A stretch of 64,000 bases of DNA, from positions 1 to 64,000 of the forward strand of contig NZ_FNHV01000026.1 of NCBI RefSeq assembly GCF_900103585.1, given 5' to 3'. Both the position numbers and the translations under genes were made by a program. The DNA comes from Streptomyces sp. cf386. GTDB taxonomy: Bacteria; Actinomycetota; Actinomycetes; Streptomycetales; Streptomycetaceae. Positions 24,677 through 33,812 of this stretch are shown one piece after another. The notes below the pieces were generated by a model that was given only the letters and a program-made list of their open reading frames with translations, ran no database searches and had not been told where the DNA came from. Position 1 is the first letter of the stretch, and the number at the start of each line of letters is the position of its first letter.

Positions 24677-25486
24677 TCAGTGAGCGGTCCAGCCACCGTC
24701 GAGAACCAGCGACGTGCCGGTCACGAAGGACGCCTGCGGACTGCACAGGTACGCCACCGCCTCGGCGACCTCCCCGGGTTCGATGAGCCGCTTGACCGCA
24801 CTGTCCTGCAGCAGCACCTCGGACAGCACCTGCTCCTCGGGGATGCCGTGCGCGCGGGCCTGATCTGCGAGCTGCTTCTCGACCAGTGGGGTGCGCACAT
24901 AGGCGGGGTTCACACAGTTCGAGGTGACGCCATGGGGTGCGCCCTCCAGGGCGGCGGTCTTGGAGAGTCCCTCCAGGCCATGTTTGGCCGCCACATAGGC
25001 CGACTTGAAGGCCGAGGCGCGCAGCCCATGGACCGAGGACACATTGACGATCCGGCCCCAGCCCTGCCCGTACATATGGGGCAGGGCGCCACGGATGAGC
25101 CGGAACGGCGCTTCCAGCATCACGGTGAGCACCGTGTGGAAGACATCGGGCGGGAACTCCTCGATGGGGCGCACCAGTTGCAACCCGGCGTTGTTGACGA
25201 GGATGTCGGTACCGGCAGCCGCGAGTTCGGCGGCGTCCAGGTCGGTGAGGTCCAGGACGTGCGGCTCGACCGCCCCCGCGAGGGTCCGCGCCCCCTCGGC
25301 CAGCGATTCCAGGCCCGCGCCGTCCCGGTCGACCGCTCTCACCTTGGCCCCGGCGGCAGCTAGCCGCAGGGCACAGGCACGGCCGATGCCACCGGCGGCG
25401 CCGGTGACGAGGGCGGTGCGGCCGCCGAGGTCGAGCGAGGAGGGCCTGGCGGAGCCTGGGGCCGGGAGAGCGCTGGGCGGGGTCAT
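24677..25486 (-). CDS. 3-hydroxybutyrate dehydrogenase-like SDR
   Basis: 269 residues of the classical short-chain dehydrogenase fold. The cofactor motif is TGAAGGIG (near 28), followed by NNAGLQLVRPIEEFP. The catalytic serine and YxxxK are in VNVSSVHGLRASAFKSAYVA AK. The substrate-loop wording (NPAYVRTPLVEKQLADQARA) is close to that of 3-hydroxybutyrate dehydrogenases, which oxidise D-3-hydroxybutyrate to acetoacetate with NAD. It precedes the PucR regulator on the same strand with a 65-bp gap. With the MHS carrier it forms a plausible uptake-and-oxidation unit. Confidence 0.88.
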   Translation of the reverse strand: MTPPSALPAPGSARPSSLDLGGRTALVTGAAGGIGRACALRLAAAGAKVRAVDRDGAGLESLAEGARTLAGAVEPHVLDLTDLDAAELAAAGTDILVNNAGLQLVRPIEEFPPDVFHTVLTVMLEAPFRLIRGALPHMYGQGWGRIVNVSSVHGLRASAFKSAYVAAKHGLEGLSKTAALEGAPHGVTSNCVNPAYVRTPLVEKQLADQARAHGIPEEQVLSEVLLQDSAVKRLIEPGEVAEAVAYLCSPQASFVTGTSLVLDGGWTAH

Positions 25487-25540
25487 GGCTCGACCCTAGG
25501 CAGCACCCTCGTCGGCCCACATATGGTCACGCCCCACACT

Positions 25541-26020
25541 TCAGTCCGAAGTCATGGGCTCGAACCACGTCGGTTCATCGGACAGTGCCTGCTTGATCCG
25601 GAACAGCTGACGTTCGTCCATGACGGGCAGCGCGTCCACGTCGTACCACCCGACTTGCAGGGATTCGTCGTCGTTCACACGTGCCTCGCCGCCGACGGCC
25701 CGGCAGCGGAAGGTGATGTCCATGAACTGGCACATGTCGCCGTTGGGATAGGTGACCTCGTTCCCTGACCTGACGAGGGCGACCCGCTCGACGACGCACC
25801 GGACGCCCGTCTCCTCGTACACCTCCCGCACGGCGCAGGCGGCGGGCTGCTCGCCGGGGTCCGGGATACCGTTGACCACCGTCCACTTGCGGTTGTCCGC
25901 GCGCTGCCCCAGCAGGACCCGTCCCTCGTCGTCGAAGACGACGGCGCTAACTCCTGGCAGCCACAGCAGCTGGTGACCGGCGGAGGCTCGGATCGTATGG
26001 ATGAAGTCGGGAGTAGCCAT
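25541..26020 (-). CDS. NUDIX hydrolase
   Basis: 159 residues from the ATG at 26020. The Nudix box is complete: GIPDPGEQPAACAVREVYEE followed by TGV, including the REVYEE metal-binding glutamates. The preceding strand LGQRADNRKWTVVNG is typical. Such enzymes cleave nucleoside diphosphates linked to another group; the exact substrate cannot be read from the sequence. It stands alone between the dehydrogenase and lnt on the same strand. Confidence 0.92.
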   Translation of the reverse strand: MATPDFIHTIRASAGHQLLWLPGVSAVVFDDEGRVLLGQRADNRKWTVVNGIPDPGEQPAACAVREVYEETGVRCVVERVALVRSGNEVTYPNGDMCQFMDITFRCRAVGGEARVNDDESLQVGWYDVDALPVMDERQLFRIKQALSDEPTWFEPMTSD

Positions 26021-26049
26021 GGCTCCGACCCTAACGGGCTGGTGGCGGT

Positions 26050-26071
26050 GCCCCCGGCGAGTTCCGGGGGC
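26050..26071 (-). terminator. terminator after lnt
   Basis: GCCCCCGG (26050-26057), loop CGAGTT, CCGGGGGC (26064-26071). It lies 17 bp past the lnt stop and before the NUDIX start on the minus strand. Confidence 0.6.
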
Positions 26072-26088
26072 GTGCGACCGGCGTTCGG

Positions 26089-27699
26089 CTACACCTCGTC
26101 GGCGCGTCGCCCGCGCACGCCCGCACCGATCGCCCAGCCGAGTCCGCCGGCGGCGACCAGCAGCAGGGCGATCTCCGGCAGGATGCCGAGCCGTGTAGCG
26201 GGTGTCTCGGTGGAGCGCAGCGGCACCTTCTGGACCAGCGAGTCGGCGACGAACATGCCCGTCTTCTGGGTGATCCTGCCGTCCGGCATGATGATCGCGC
26301 TGACGCCGCTGGTCACCGGAACGGTGACGGTCCTGCTGTGCTCGACGGCGCGGACGCGGGACATGGCGAGCTGCTGGTAGGTCATCTCGCTGCGGTCGAA
26401 GGTTGCGTTGTTGCTGGGCACCGAGATCATCTGCGCGCCGTCGGTGACCTCGGAGCGCACGGCCCAGTCGAAGGCGGCCTCGTAGCAGGTGACGAGGCCG
26501 ACCTTGGCGCCGTCCATGGTGAACACACCCGGCTCGCTGCCCCGGCTGAAGTCCTTGCGGACCATCGAGGTCCAGTTCTCGTTGATGGCGCCGACGAGCG
26601 AGCGCAGCGGGAGGTACTCGCCGAAAGGCTGGATCTGGCGCTTGTCGTACGTGTCGATCGGGCCCTTGACCGGGTCCCACAGGATCTGTTCGTTGAGCAG
26701 TTTGCCGTCCCGCTCCACGACGCCGCCGACGGAGATGGGCGCACCGATCGCCTTGGTCGCAGCGTCGATGACGGCGCGGGCGTCGGGGTTGGCGAAGGGG
26801 TCGATGTCGGAGGAGTTCTCGGGCCAGAGCACGAAGTCGGGCCGGGCGACCTTGCCCGCCTTGACCTCGGCGGCCAGCCGCTCGGTCTCACGCGCATGGT
26901 AGTCCAGTACGGCGCGCCGCTGGGCGTTGAAGTCCAGCCCCGCGCGCGGGACGTTGCCCTGGATGACCGCGACGGTCGCGGTGCCGTCCTCGGCCTTGTC
27001 GCTGACCAGCGGCCGTGCGGCGACGGCGCCCACGACCGGTACAGCCACGCTCAGCAGGGCCACGGCTGCGGCGGACCGTTGTACGGCCCGGGTGCGCCGC
27101 CTGTCCAAGAGGAGGCGTACGGCTTCGTAGAGACCGAAACCGCAGAGCGCGACCGCGAAGCCGAGCACGGGAGTGCCGCCCACCGCGGCGAGCGGCAGGA
27201 AGACGCCGTCGGCCTGTCCGAACGCGATCTTCCCCCAGGGAAAGCCGTTGAAGGGCGCACGCGCGCGTGCCGCTTCTCCGGCGATCCACAGTGCCGCCGC
27301 CCACACCGGCCAGCCCGGGAGTTTCGACACCGCGGCGACGCCGGCGCCCACCAGCGCGACGAAGATCGCCTCGATCACGACCAGCGCGATCCAGGGGCCG
27401 GGCCCGACCTCGACTCCGGTCCACACCAGCAGCGGCAGCAGGAAGCCGAGGCCGAAGAGATAACCGAGGCCGAGGCCCGCCTTCCAGCTACGGCCGTGCA
27501 GCGCCCAGCCGAAGACGGCGAAGGCCGGCAGGGCCAGCCACCACAGGGTGCGCGGCGGGAAGCTGACGTAGAGCAGCACTCCGGAGAGCGCGGCGGCGAG
27601 GGCCGGAACCAGGCGCATGAGCCGTGCCGCGCGCGAGGCGGGCGCTGTCTGCGGCTGCAGCTGGTCCGACTCGCCCACGGAAGTTGCGGTGACGGTCAC
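26089..27699 (-). CDS. lnt: apolipoprotein N-acyltransferase
   Basis: 536 residues from a GTG at 27699. The N-terminal half has about six to seven membrane helices (LAAALSGVLLYVSFPPRTLW). The C-terminal half is a nitrilase-type domain with the catalytic glutamate in VLWPENSSDIDPF (about 292), lysine in TYDKRQIQPFGEYLPL (about 350) and cysteine in VTCYEAAF (about 403). A last helix anchors the C-terminus. The enzyme transfers an acyl chain to the N-terminal cysteine of lipoproteins at the outer face of the membrane. The start is uncertain because the ribosome site is weak. Confidence 0.9.
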   Translation of the reverse strand: MTVTATSVGESDQLQPQTAPASRAARLMRLVPALAAALSGVLLYVSFPPRTLWWLALPAFAVFGWALHGRSWKAGLGLGYLFGLGFLLPLLVWTGVEVGPGPWIALVVIEAIFVALVGAGVAAVSKLPGWPVWAAALWIAGEAARARAPFNGFPWGKIAFGQADGVFLPLAAVGGTPVLGFAVALCGFGLYEAVRLLLDRRRTRAVQRSAAAVALLSVAVPVVGAVAARPLVSDKAEDGTATVAVIQGNVPRAGLDFNAQRRAVLDYHARETERLAAEVKAGKVARPDFVLWPENSSDIDPFANPDARAVIDAATKAIGAPISVGGVVERDGKLLNEQILWDPVKGPIDTYDKRQIQPFGEYLPLRSLVGAINENWTSMVRKDFSRGSEPGVFTMDGAKVGLVTCYEAAFDWAVRSEVTDGAQMISVPSNNATFDRSEMTYQQLAMSRVRAVEHSRTVTVPVTSGVSAIIMPDGRITQKTGMFVADSLVQKVPLRSTETPATRLGILPEIALLLVAAGGLGWAIGAGVRGRRADEV

Positions 27700-27960
27700 T
27701 CCGGGAGTGTACGGCGGCTGACCTCGGCACCGACAGCGCGGTCCGGCGGCAGTGACCTTGACGCACTCTCCCAGGAGGCGCCACCCGTGGACCCGGGTGC
27801 CCCGGCCCCTGCGCACTCACGTGACGCATCGTTTCTGCACGACACGTCCACAAACCGGCCATAAGCCGTTACGGTATGCCGGAGCCTCAGTCGTACCGGC
27901 CGGTCAGGTCCGGGTGGCCGCGGTTCGTCACAGGTCGGGGGACCGGGTTCGGGGGGCGGG

Positions 27961-29043
27961 GTGGGTGTCACGGGGATGGCGTCTGCGGTGGGTCCGGGTG
28001 AGGACGGCGACAGACGAAACGTTTCTGATGCTGCGGGCGTGATCGTGCTGGGGGCCTGCGCCACGTGGTCGCTGATCTCGGCTGCCGTGACCGGTGGCCG
28101 TCCCGAGGGTGTGCTGCTCGCGATCCTCGCCGTGGCCGCCGGCTACGCCGCGGGGCGGATCAGCGGGGCGCTCCTGCCGGTCGCCGCGCCCTGCGCCGCA
28201 GCGCTGGCCGGACTGGGCCTGACGCTGACCGTCCCGCATCTGACCCCGGGGCCGCAGATCCTCGCCCCGCACGGACACGCCGGGGCCACCGCCGCCGTGA
28301 TGACCCTCGCCGTCGGTGCCGCGTGCTGCGCCGCCTGGGCCGCCTCGGCACCTGTGCTGCGCCTGGCCCTGCGGACTCTGGCCGCCGGAATCGCGCTGAC
28401 GGCGGCCCTCCTCGGCTCGACCACGGGCTTCTTCACCTGCGCCGCCGTCGTGCTGTGCTCGCTCGCCGCCGGGCACATGAGCCATCGCGGCGTGGGCATC
28501 GCCGGACTGGCGCTGACCGCGACTGCGGTCACCGGCCTGACCTGGGCGGTCGCCGAGCGCGCGGTGCCCGCCGGATTCGCGTCCTGGCTGGAGGGTCAGC
28601 TGACCTCACACCGGATCCAGCTGTGGCGGGACGCTCTGCACCTGGCGCGAGAGGACCTCGCCCTGGGCGTGGGCCCGGGACGCTTCGGAGAGCTCAGTAC
28701 GACGGCGACCGGCACGCTGCTGTCCGACGGCAAGCCGCACTCGGCGCCCCTGCAACAGGCGGCGGAACAGGGAGTCGCCGGCGTGATCCTGCTGGCCGCG
28801 GCCTTCTGCTGGATGCTGTTCGCGCTGTGGCGTACCGCGCGCCCCACTCCGGTCGTCCTGACCGCGGGCGCCGCCCTCACGGCGGTGGCGGCGATCGCCG
28901 CCGTCGGCAACGCGCTCAGCTTCACCTCGGTGTCGGTGGGCGCGGGCCTGCTGGCGGGACTGGCCACGGCGCGACCGCTCGCCGACGGATCGTCCGGCGG
29001 CGAGATCGACGCACGCGCGCGTGGTGACCGACTGGCCCCGTGA
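27961..29043 (+). CDS. O-antigen ligase-like polytopic membrane protein
   Basis: 360 residues and about ten hydrophobic segments. The region HRIQLWRDALHLAREDLALG, VGPGRFGELS, then HSAPLQQAAEQGVAGVILL matches the periplasmic loop of the WaaL/Wzy-C family (conserved arginine and histidine with QxxxExG). In Gram-positives such proteins polymerise or ligate surface glycans. No other glycan-assembly genes are adjacent except the glycosyltransferase at 30581. The GTG start is not supported by a clear ribosome site; an ATG at 27976 is an alternative. It is divergent from lnt. Confidence 0.6.
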   Translation: MGVTGMASAVGPGEDGDRRNVSDAAGVIVLGACATWSLISAAVTGGRPEGVLLAILAVAAGYAAGRISGALLPVAAPCAAALAGLGLTLTVPHLTPGPQILAPHGHAGATAAVMTLAVGAACCAAWAASAPVLRLALRTLAAGIALTAALLGSTTGFFTCAAVVLCSLAAGHMSHRGVGIAGLALTATAVTGLTWAVAERAVPAGFASWLEGQLTSHRIQLWRDALHLAREDLALGVGPGRFGELSTTATGTLLSDGKPHSAPLQQAAEQGVAGVILLAAAFCWMLFALWRTARPTPVVLTAGAALTAVAAIAAVGNALSFTSVSVGAGLLAGLATARPLADGSSGGEIDARARGDRLAP

Positions 29044-29090
29044 CCCGATGTGCGGTGCAGGGGTCCGCCGACCGGCATACCCCTGAAAGC

Positions 29091-29633
29091 TCAGTGCGCC
29101 GCGCCGGGCGCCCCGGTCCGCAACCGGTCCCTGATGACCCGTACCGCGGCCTCCGCGTCGTCCACGGTGATCGTGAACGTATGGCCGTCCCACAGCCTCA
29201 GTACCAGGCCCTCGCCACGCCGTACCACGACCGCGGTGCCCTTCTCGGGCCGCCATCGGTAGCCCCAGCCGCCCCAGTGGCGGGGAGTGACATGCTCGAC
29301 GAAGTCGGCGCCTTGGACCTCAGACAGGGGGATGCGGCGGCGCGGCACACCGATATGGCCGCAGCGCACCTCCAGGCACTCCTGGTCGACCTTCAGGGCG
29401 ACGTGCACGAATGCCAAGGTGCCGAAGAGAACCAGCAGCCCGGCCGCGATGCAGCCGACGACGGCCATGACGAGCGGGGCCACGCCACCGTTCCACGGTG
29501 AGTCGACGGCCAGCTCGATCCCGAGCGCCATGCAGGCGGCGCCGACGAGCGCCAGCAGCCATTGGACCCGGTTGGTCGCCCGCCCGGTCCAGACATCGGG
29601 GTGCGGTTTACCGCCGTGGGGGTGGTCCCTCAT
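29091..29633 (-). CDS. two-helix membrane protein, conserved hypothetical
   Basis: 180 residues from the ATG at 29633. Two membrane helices lie at about 25-45 and 55-80 (GGVAPLVMAVVGCIAAGLLV), followed by a soluble beta-rich part with RRRIPLSEVQGADFVEHVTP and WGYRWRPEKGTAVVVRRGEG. The latter looks like the bacterial PH-like domains seen in membrane-anchored Streptomyces proteins. Function unknown. It is convergent with the O-antigen-ligase-like gene (48-bp gap). Confidence 0.75.
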   Translation of the reverse strand: MRDHPHGGKPHPDVWTGRATNRVQWLLALVGAACMALGIELAVDSPWNGGVAPLVMAVVGCIAAGLLVLFGTLAFVHVALKVDQECLEVRCGHIGVPRRRIPLSEVQGADFVEHVTPRHWGGWGYRWRPEKGTAVVVRRGEGLVLRLWDGHTFTITVDDAEAAVRVIRDRLRTGAPGAAH

Positions 29634-29737
29634 GGCTATGAGGTTACTCAGGTTTCGCTGCGCCGGTACCGCGTCGCACAGGGTGACTGCGCCGACCGGG
29701 CCAGGCCGGACCGAAAGCGTCCGTCTATGCCCGTCGG

Positions 29738-30523
29738 TCACCTTGCGGAGCTGATCGCCTGCAGGAGACGGCCTTCCTCGTATGCCAGGGCGGGCTCGGG
29801 CAGGCACCCCTCACGGCCGCTCAGCAGCACCGTCAGGGTGCCGTTCGCCGTGGCCCCGGGGGCGGGCTGCTCACCGAGGCGGCGCAGCGCCTGCGCGGCG
29901 ACGGCTCCGGCGGAGCCGTGCAGGACGAGGGGCGGGAAGCCGGGGCGCTGGACGGCGGCGCGGATGCGGTCGGCGACGAGCTCGTAGTGCGTGCAGCCCA
30001 GGACGACGGTCGTCACATCCAAGGGGGTCAGCGCGGCAGCGGCTGCGACGGCGGCCTCGATCGCCGTCTCGTCGGCGTGCTCGACCGCCTCCGCGAGCCC
30101 GAAGCACGGCACTTCGGTCACGGTCACGCCATCGGCGAAGTCCTTTATCAGGCCCTTCTGGTACGGACTGCCGGTGGTGGCGGGCGTGGCCCAGATCGCG
30201 ACAGGACCGCCGCCTGCCGCAGCCGGCTTGATCGCCGGGACGGTGCCGACGACCGGAATGCCGGGTTCGAGGCGGGCGCGCAGGGTGGGCAGGGCGTGCA
30301 CGGTCGCGGTGTTGCAGCCAATGATCAGGGCGTCGGGCCGGTGCGCGGCGGCGGCGTCGGCGACGGCCACGGCGCGCTGCGTGAGGTCCTCGGGGGTCCT
30401 GGGGCCCCAGGGCATGCCGTCGGGGTCGAGGGAGAGCACAAGATCTGCGTCGGGCCGCAGCCGTCGTACCGCGGCGGTGGCCGCCAGCAAGCCGATTCCG
30501 GAGTCCATCAGCGCGATCTTCAC
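29738..30523 (-). CDS. aspartate/glutamate racemase-family protein (MurI-like)
   Basis: 261 residues. The two half-sites of the racemase family are present: MDSGIGLLAATAAVRRL with IIGCNTATVHALPTL (first cysteine) and VVLGCTHYELVADRI (second cysteine). MurI makes D-glutamate for peptidoglycan, but the N-terminal motif here (DSGIGLLA) departs from the usual DSGVGGL, so a different substrate or a secondary racemase is possible. It is divergent from the glycosyltransferase gene (57-bp gap). Confidence 0.82.
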   Translation of the reverse strand: MKIALMDSGIGLLAATAAVRRLRPDADLVLSLDPDGMPWGPRTPEDLTQRAVAVADAAAAHRPDALIIGCNTATVHALPTLRARLEPGIPVVGTVPAIKPAAAGGGPVAIWATPATTGSPYQKGLIKDFADGVTVTEVPCFGLAEAVEHADETAIEAAVAAAAALTPLDVTTVVLGCTHYELVADRIRAAVQRPGFPPLVLHGSAGAVAAQALRRLGEQPAPGATANGTLTVLLSGREGCLPEPALAYEEGRLLQAISSAR

Positions 30524-30580
30524 CCGGCCACGATAGTCGATGGCCCTTTGCGGGCCGCCCCGGTGGGGCAGACTGCGCGC

Positions 30581-31756
30581 GTGAGCGCCATCGCGTGGAC
30601 CGCCGCCGGATCACTAGCCGCCTGGCTGTGGCTGCTGCTCTGTCAGGGCTTCTTCTGGCGTACGGACATCAGGCTTCCGCCTCGGTCGGAACCGGACGAC
30701 TGGCCGTCGGTCTGCGTCGTCGTACCGGCACGCGACGAGGCCGCGGTGCTGCCCGCGAGCCTGCCGTCGCTGCTCGCCCAGGACTATCCGGGGCGAGCGG
30801 AGATCTTCCTGGTCGACGACGGCAGTTCGGACGGCACCGCAGAGCTGGCCCGCGAGCTCGCGCGGCGGCACGGCGGACTGCCGCTGACGGTCGACTCCCC
30901 CGGCGAACCGCCCGCGGGCTGGACCGGCAAGCTCTGGGCGGTGCGGCACGGCATCACTCTGGCACGCGCGCGTGGCCCTGAGTTCCTCCTGCTGACGGAC
31001 GCCGACATCGCGCACGCGCCCAACAGTCTGCGCACGCTGGTCGCGGCGGCGCACACCGGGGGTTTCGACCTCGTCTCGCAGATGGCCCGGCTGCGGGTGG
31101 AGAGCCTGTGGGAGCGGCTGGTCGTGCCGGCTTTCGTGTACTTCTTCTCCCAGCTGTATCCGTTCCGCCGGATCGGCAGGAAGGGAGCCCGTACGGCGGC
31201 CGCGGCGGGCGGTTGCGTCCTGCTGCGTGCGGATGCCGCCGAGCGGGCGCGGATCCCGGACGCCATCCGGCACGCCGTCATCGACGACGTGGCGCTCGCG
31301 CGGGCGGTCAAGGGAACCGGCGGTCACATCTGGCTGGGGCTGGCCGAGCGGGTGGACAGCGTGCGCCCTTATCCGCGGCTGGGCGACCTGTGGCGGATGG
31401 TCTCGCGTAGCGCGTACGCGCAGTTGCGGCACAACCCGCTGCTGCTGGCCGGGACGGTCGCCGGGCTGGCGCTGGTGTACCTGGTGCCGCCCGTGGCCTT
31501 GGTCGCGGGGGCGGTCGGCGGGGATACGCCGGCTGCGGTCGGCGGTGGTCTCGCGTGGCTGGTGATGACGGGGACGTATGTGCCGATGCTCCGGTACTAC
31601 CGCCGGCCGCTGTGGCTCGCTCCGCTGCTGCCGTTCACCGCGTTCCTCTATCTCCTCATGACGGTCGATTCCGCGGTGCAGCACTACCGGGGGCGAGGCG
31701 CGGCCTGGAAGGGGCGCACCTACACGCGGCCGGACGCCGTGCCCGACGAGGGCTGA
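30581..31756 (+). CDS. family 2 glycosyltransferase, HpnB-like
   Basis: 391 residues from a GTG. An N-terminal helix (AAGSLAAWLWLLLCQGFFW) precedes a GT-A domain: VCVVVPARDEAAVLPASLPS, LVDDGSSDGT, WTGKLWAVRHG, LLLTDADIAHAPNSL (metal-binding DAD) and AAAGGCVLLR, IDDVALARAVKGTG. Two to three C-terminal helices follow. The pattern, including WTGKLWA and the IDD of the acceptor site, is that of HpnB glycosyltransferases associated with hopanoid gene clusters. No hopanoid genes are adjacent here, so the acceptor is unknown. It acts at the cytoplasmic membrane face. Confidence 0.85.
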   Translation: MSAIAWTAAGSLAAWLWLLLCQGFFWRTDIRLPPRSEPDDWPSVCVVVPARDEAAVLPASLPSLLAQDYPGRAEIFLVDDGSSDGTAELARELARRHGGLPLTVDSPGEPPAGWTGKLWAVRHGITLARARGPEFLLLTDADIAHAPNSLRTLVAAAHTGGFDLVSQMARLRVESLWERLVVPAFVYFFSQLYPFRRIGRKGARTAAAAGGCVLLRADAAERARIPDAIRHAVIDDVALARAVKGTGGHIWLGLAERVDSVRPYPRLGDLWRMVSRSAYAQLRHNPLLLAGTVAGLALVYLVPPVALVAGAVGGDTPAAVGGGLAWLVMTGTYVPMLRYYRRPLWLAPLLPFTAFLYLLMTVDSAVQHYRGRGAAWKGRTYTRPDAVPDEG

Positions 31757-31773
31757 CCAACCGCCCCCTCGGA

Positions 31774-33042
31774 CTATTTGCGGCCGGGCGTCCAGTTCAT
31801 GCCCCACCCGTAGGCGTGGTCGACCGTGCGCTGCGGGCTCACGCCGCGCTCGGGCACCAGGTAGCGGGCCTCGCGCTGGACGACCAGGTCGTTGCCGGTG
31901 TTGGTGATCAGAACGAGAGCGCACACCGTCGAGGGGACCGTGCACTCGTCGAGCGAGAAGTCGATCGGGGCACCGTGCTGCGGTGTGAGGGTGACCGTGG
32001 CGTGCAGGTCGGCGAAGGAACGCGCCCCTTCGTAGATGGTCACGAAGATCAGGACGCGCCGGAAGGACCGCTGGTGGTCCAGGTTGACGGTGAGGTTCTC
32101 ACCGCCGGCCACGGCGCCGGTGCGGTCGTCGCCGTCGAGGTGCATGTACGGCGGCTGGTGCAGGGCGCCGTAGGCGTTGCCGAGGGACTGGATGACCCCC
32201 TTGCTGCCGTCGGAGAGCTCGTACAGGGCGCACAGGTCGAGGTCGAGGTCGTTGTGCATGGCGACCGGGCGGCCCAGTTTGCCGGCCCAGCCCGAGAACT
32301 GCTTGCGCACCTGCCAGTTGAGGTTGACGCGCATGGCGCCCGAGGTGCCGCCCTGCTTGGTCAGCGAGACGGAGGGGGCCGCCTTGGTGAGCGTCACCTT
32401 GCTCAGACTGAGGGGCGGCGCCTGGGGCACGGGCGGGGGAACCGGCGGCATGGCCGGCGGCGCCACGGCTGGGCGGGTGGTGGCCGGTGGCGGGGCCGCG
32501 GCGGGGGCGGTGCGCTGGGGTTCGTCGACGGTGATGCCGTAGTCGGTGGCAAGGCCTTCGAGGCCGCTGCTGTAGCCCTGGCCGACGGCGCGGAATTTCC
32601 AGGCGTCCTGGCGGCGGTAGAACTCACCGAGGACGAAAGCGGTTTCGACGGTGGCGCCCATGCTGTCGAAGCGGGCGACGACGGTGCCCTGGGCGGCGTC
32701 CTTGACCTCGATACCGAGATCCGGCACCTGGCCGAACGCACCGCCGTCCGCGGAGGCGGCGAGGATGACGGTCTCGATCGTGGGCTCCACGCGCGCGAGG
32801 TCGACGAGCAGGGTGTCGGTCACCCGGCCGCCGGCATCCCGTTTGCCCTCGTGCCGGACGGCGCCGGAGGAGTGTGCGGGCTGGTTGTAGAAGACGAAGT
32901 CCCCGTCCGAGCGAACCTTTCCGCCGACCAGCAACAGCGCCGAGGCGTCCGCGTCGGGCACGCCCGGTCCGGAGCGCCAGCTCAATTCGACCCGCAGTGC
33001 CGTCGTCGGCACCGGAGCATTCGATCCCTTCGACATTGACAT
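31774..33042 (-). CDS. two-domain TerD-family protein
   Basis: 422 residues from the ATG at 33042, preceded by a GGGGGCGG stretch. An N-terminal TerD domain (about 10-175) has SALLLVGGKVRSDGDFVFYN and FYRRQDAWKFRAVGQGYSSG. A proline/alanine linker (about 178-220) follows. The C-terminal domain (about 240-420) is TerA-like, with LDLDLCALYELSDGSKGVIQ and FVTIYEGARSFADLHATVTL. TerD domains bind calcium through aspartates like those in NDLDLDL. Such proteins are common in Streptomyces and relate to stress or differentiation rather than proven tellurite resistance. It is divergent from the proline-rich gene at 33336; the 293-bp space between contains a TTGACA at 33231 but no convincing full promoter. 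Confidence 0.9.
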   Translation of the reverse strand: MSMSKGSNAPVPTTALRVELSWRSGPGVPDADASALLLVGGKVRSDGDFVFYNQPAHSSGAVRHEGKRDAGGRVTDTLLVDLARVEPTIETVILAASADGGAFGQVPDLGIEVKDAAQGTVVARFDSMGATVETAFVLGEFYRRQDAWKFRAVGQGYSSGLEGLATDYGITVDEPQRTAPAAAPPPATTRPAVAPPAMPPVPPPVPQAPPLSLSKVTLTKAAPSVSLTKQGGTSGAMRVNLNWQVRKQFSGWAGKLGRPVAMHNDLDLDLCALYELSDGSKGVIQSLGNAYGALHQPPYMHLDGDDRTGAVAGGENLTVNLDHQRSFRRVLIFVTIYEGARSFADLHATVTLTPQHGAPIDFSLDECTVPSTVCALVLITNTGNDLVVQREARYLVPERGVSPQRTVDHAYGWGMNWTPGRK

Positions 33043-33335
33043 GTCCGCCCCCACTCAAGGGTCACCGCGCCAGGCATGCCCCGGTCGCTCATTGGGTTCT
33101 TCTACAGATCCAACCTATTCCCCGCGACAGGGAACTCCCACGTGGAGCACAGGAACACCGGTGGCCAACCGCTGGTAACCCACTCGGAACTCGGCATTTA
33201 CACGATCCGAACGCTGATTGGCGTCCCTTTTTGACAAGTTCGCTCGCATTGGGGATCCGCCGTCACTGCGGGCACATAAAACAACCCTCTTATCGGTCTC
33301 CCCAACCAGCACATCGTGGGCTTAACGTATGCGCC

Positions 33336-33767
33336 ATGACCTCCCCCCGCTCCACTTATGGCGGCGGCTACTACTCCGCCTCCTTCCCGGACACCCCGAT
33401 CTACGACTCGCTCGTGGCCGAGCGGGGCACCCCGCAGATCGCTCCGATCCGGGTCCCCGCCGCGTACGACATGCCGGGCAGCAACCTGCCCGCGCTGCCT
33501 TCGGCCCTGCCGGCTCTCCCGGCGGCCCCGTCCCAGCCCTCCTACGGTTATCCGCAGGCGCAGCAGCCCGCTCCGCTACAGCAGGCTCCCGCGGCTTACA
33601 TCCCGCAGCAGGCGGCGCCTCGCGGCTATCCGGGTCCGCAGGCGCAGCAGCCTCGGCCGGCGGCGCCCGGCGGCACGGGCTACGAGGCGATGCGCCCCGC
33701 GGCTCCCCGCCCCGCCCCGGCTCCCTACCAGGACCCGTACAACAACCAGCAGTACCGCGGCTACTGA
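33336..33767 (+). CDS. proline/glutamine-rich small protein
   Basis: 143 residues from the ATG at 33336. The first 45 residues look folded or conserved (TYGGGYYSASFPDTPIYDSL; TPQIAPIRVPAAYD). The remainder is low-complexity Pro/Ala/Gln/Tyr (QQPAPLQQAPAAYIPQQAAP). No signal peptide or membrane helix. Function unknown. It lies 45 bp upstream of the MOSC gene on the same strand, so the two may be cotranscribed. Confidence 0.75.
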   Translation: MTSPRSTYGGGYYSASFPDTPIYDSLVAERGTPQIAPIRVPAAYDMPGSNLPALPSALPALPAAPSQPSYGYPQAQQPAPLQQAPAAYIPQQAAPRGYPGPQAQQPRPAAPGGTGYEAMRPAAPRPAPAPYQDPYNNQQYRGY

Positions 33768-33812
33768 CCCGCTCGCCCCGGGCTGTCGGTGCCACCTGGC
33801 ACGATTGACCCC

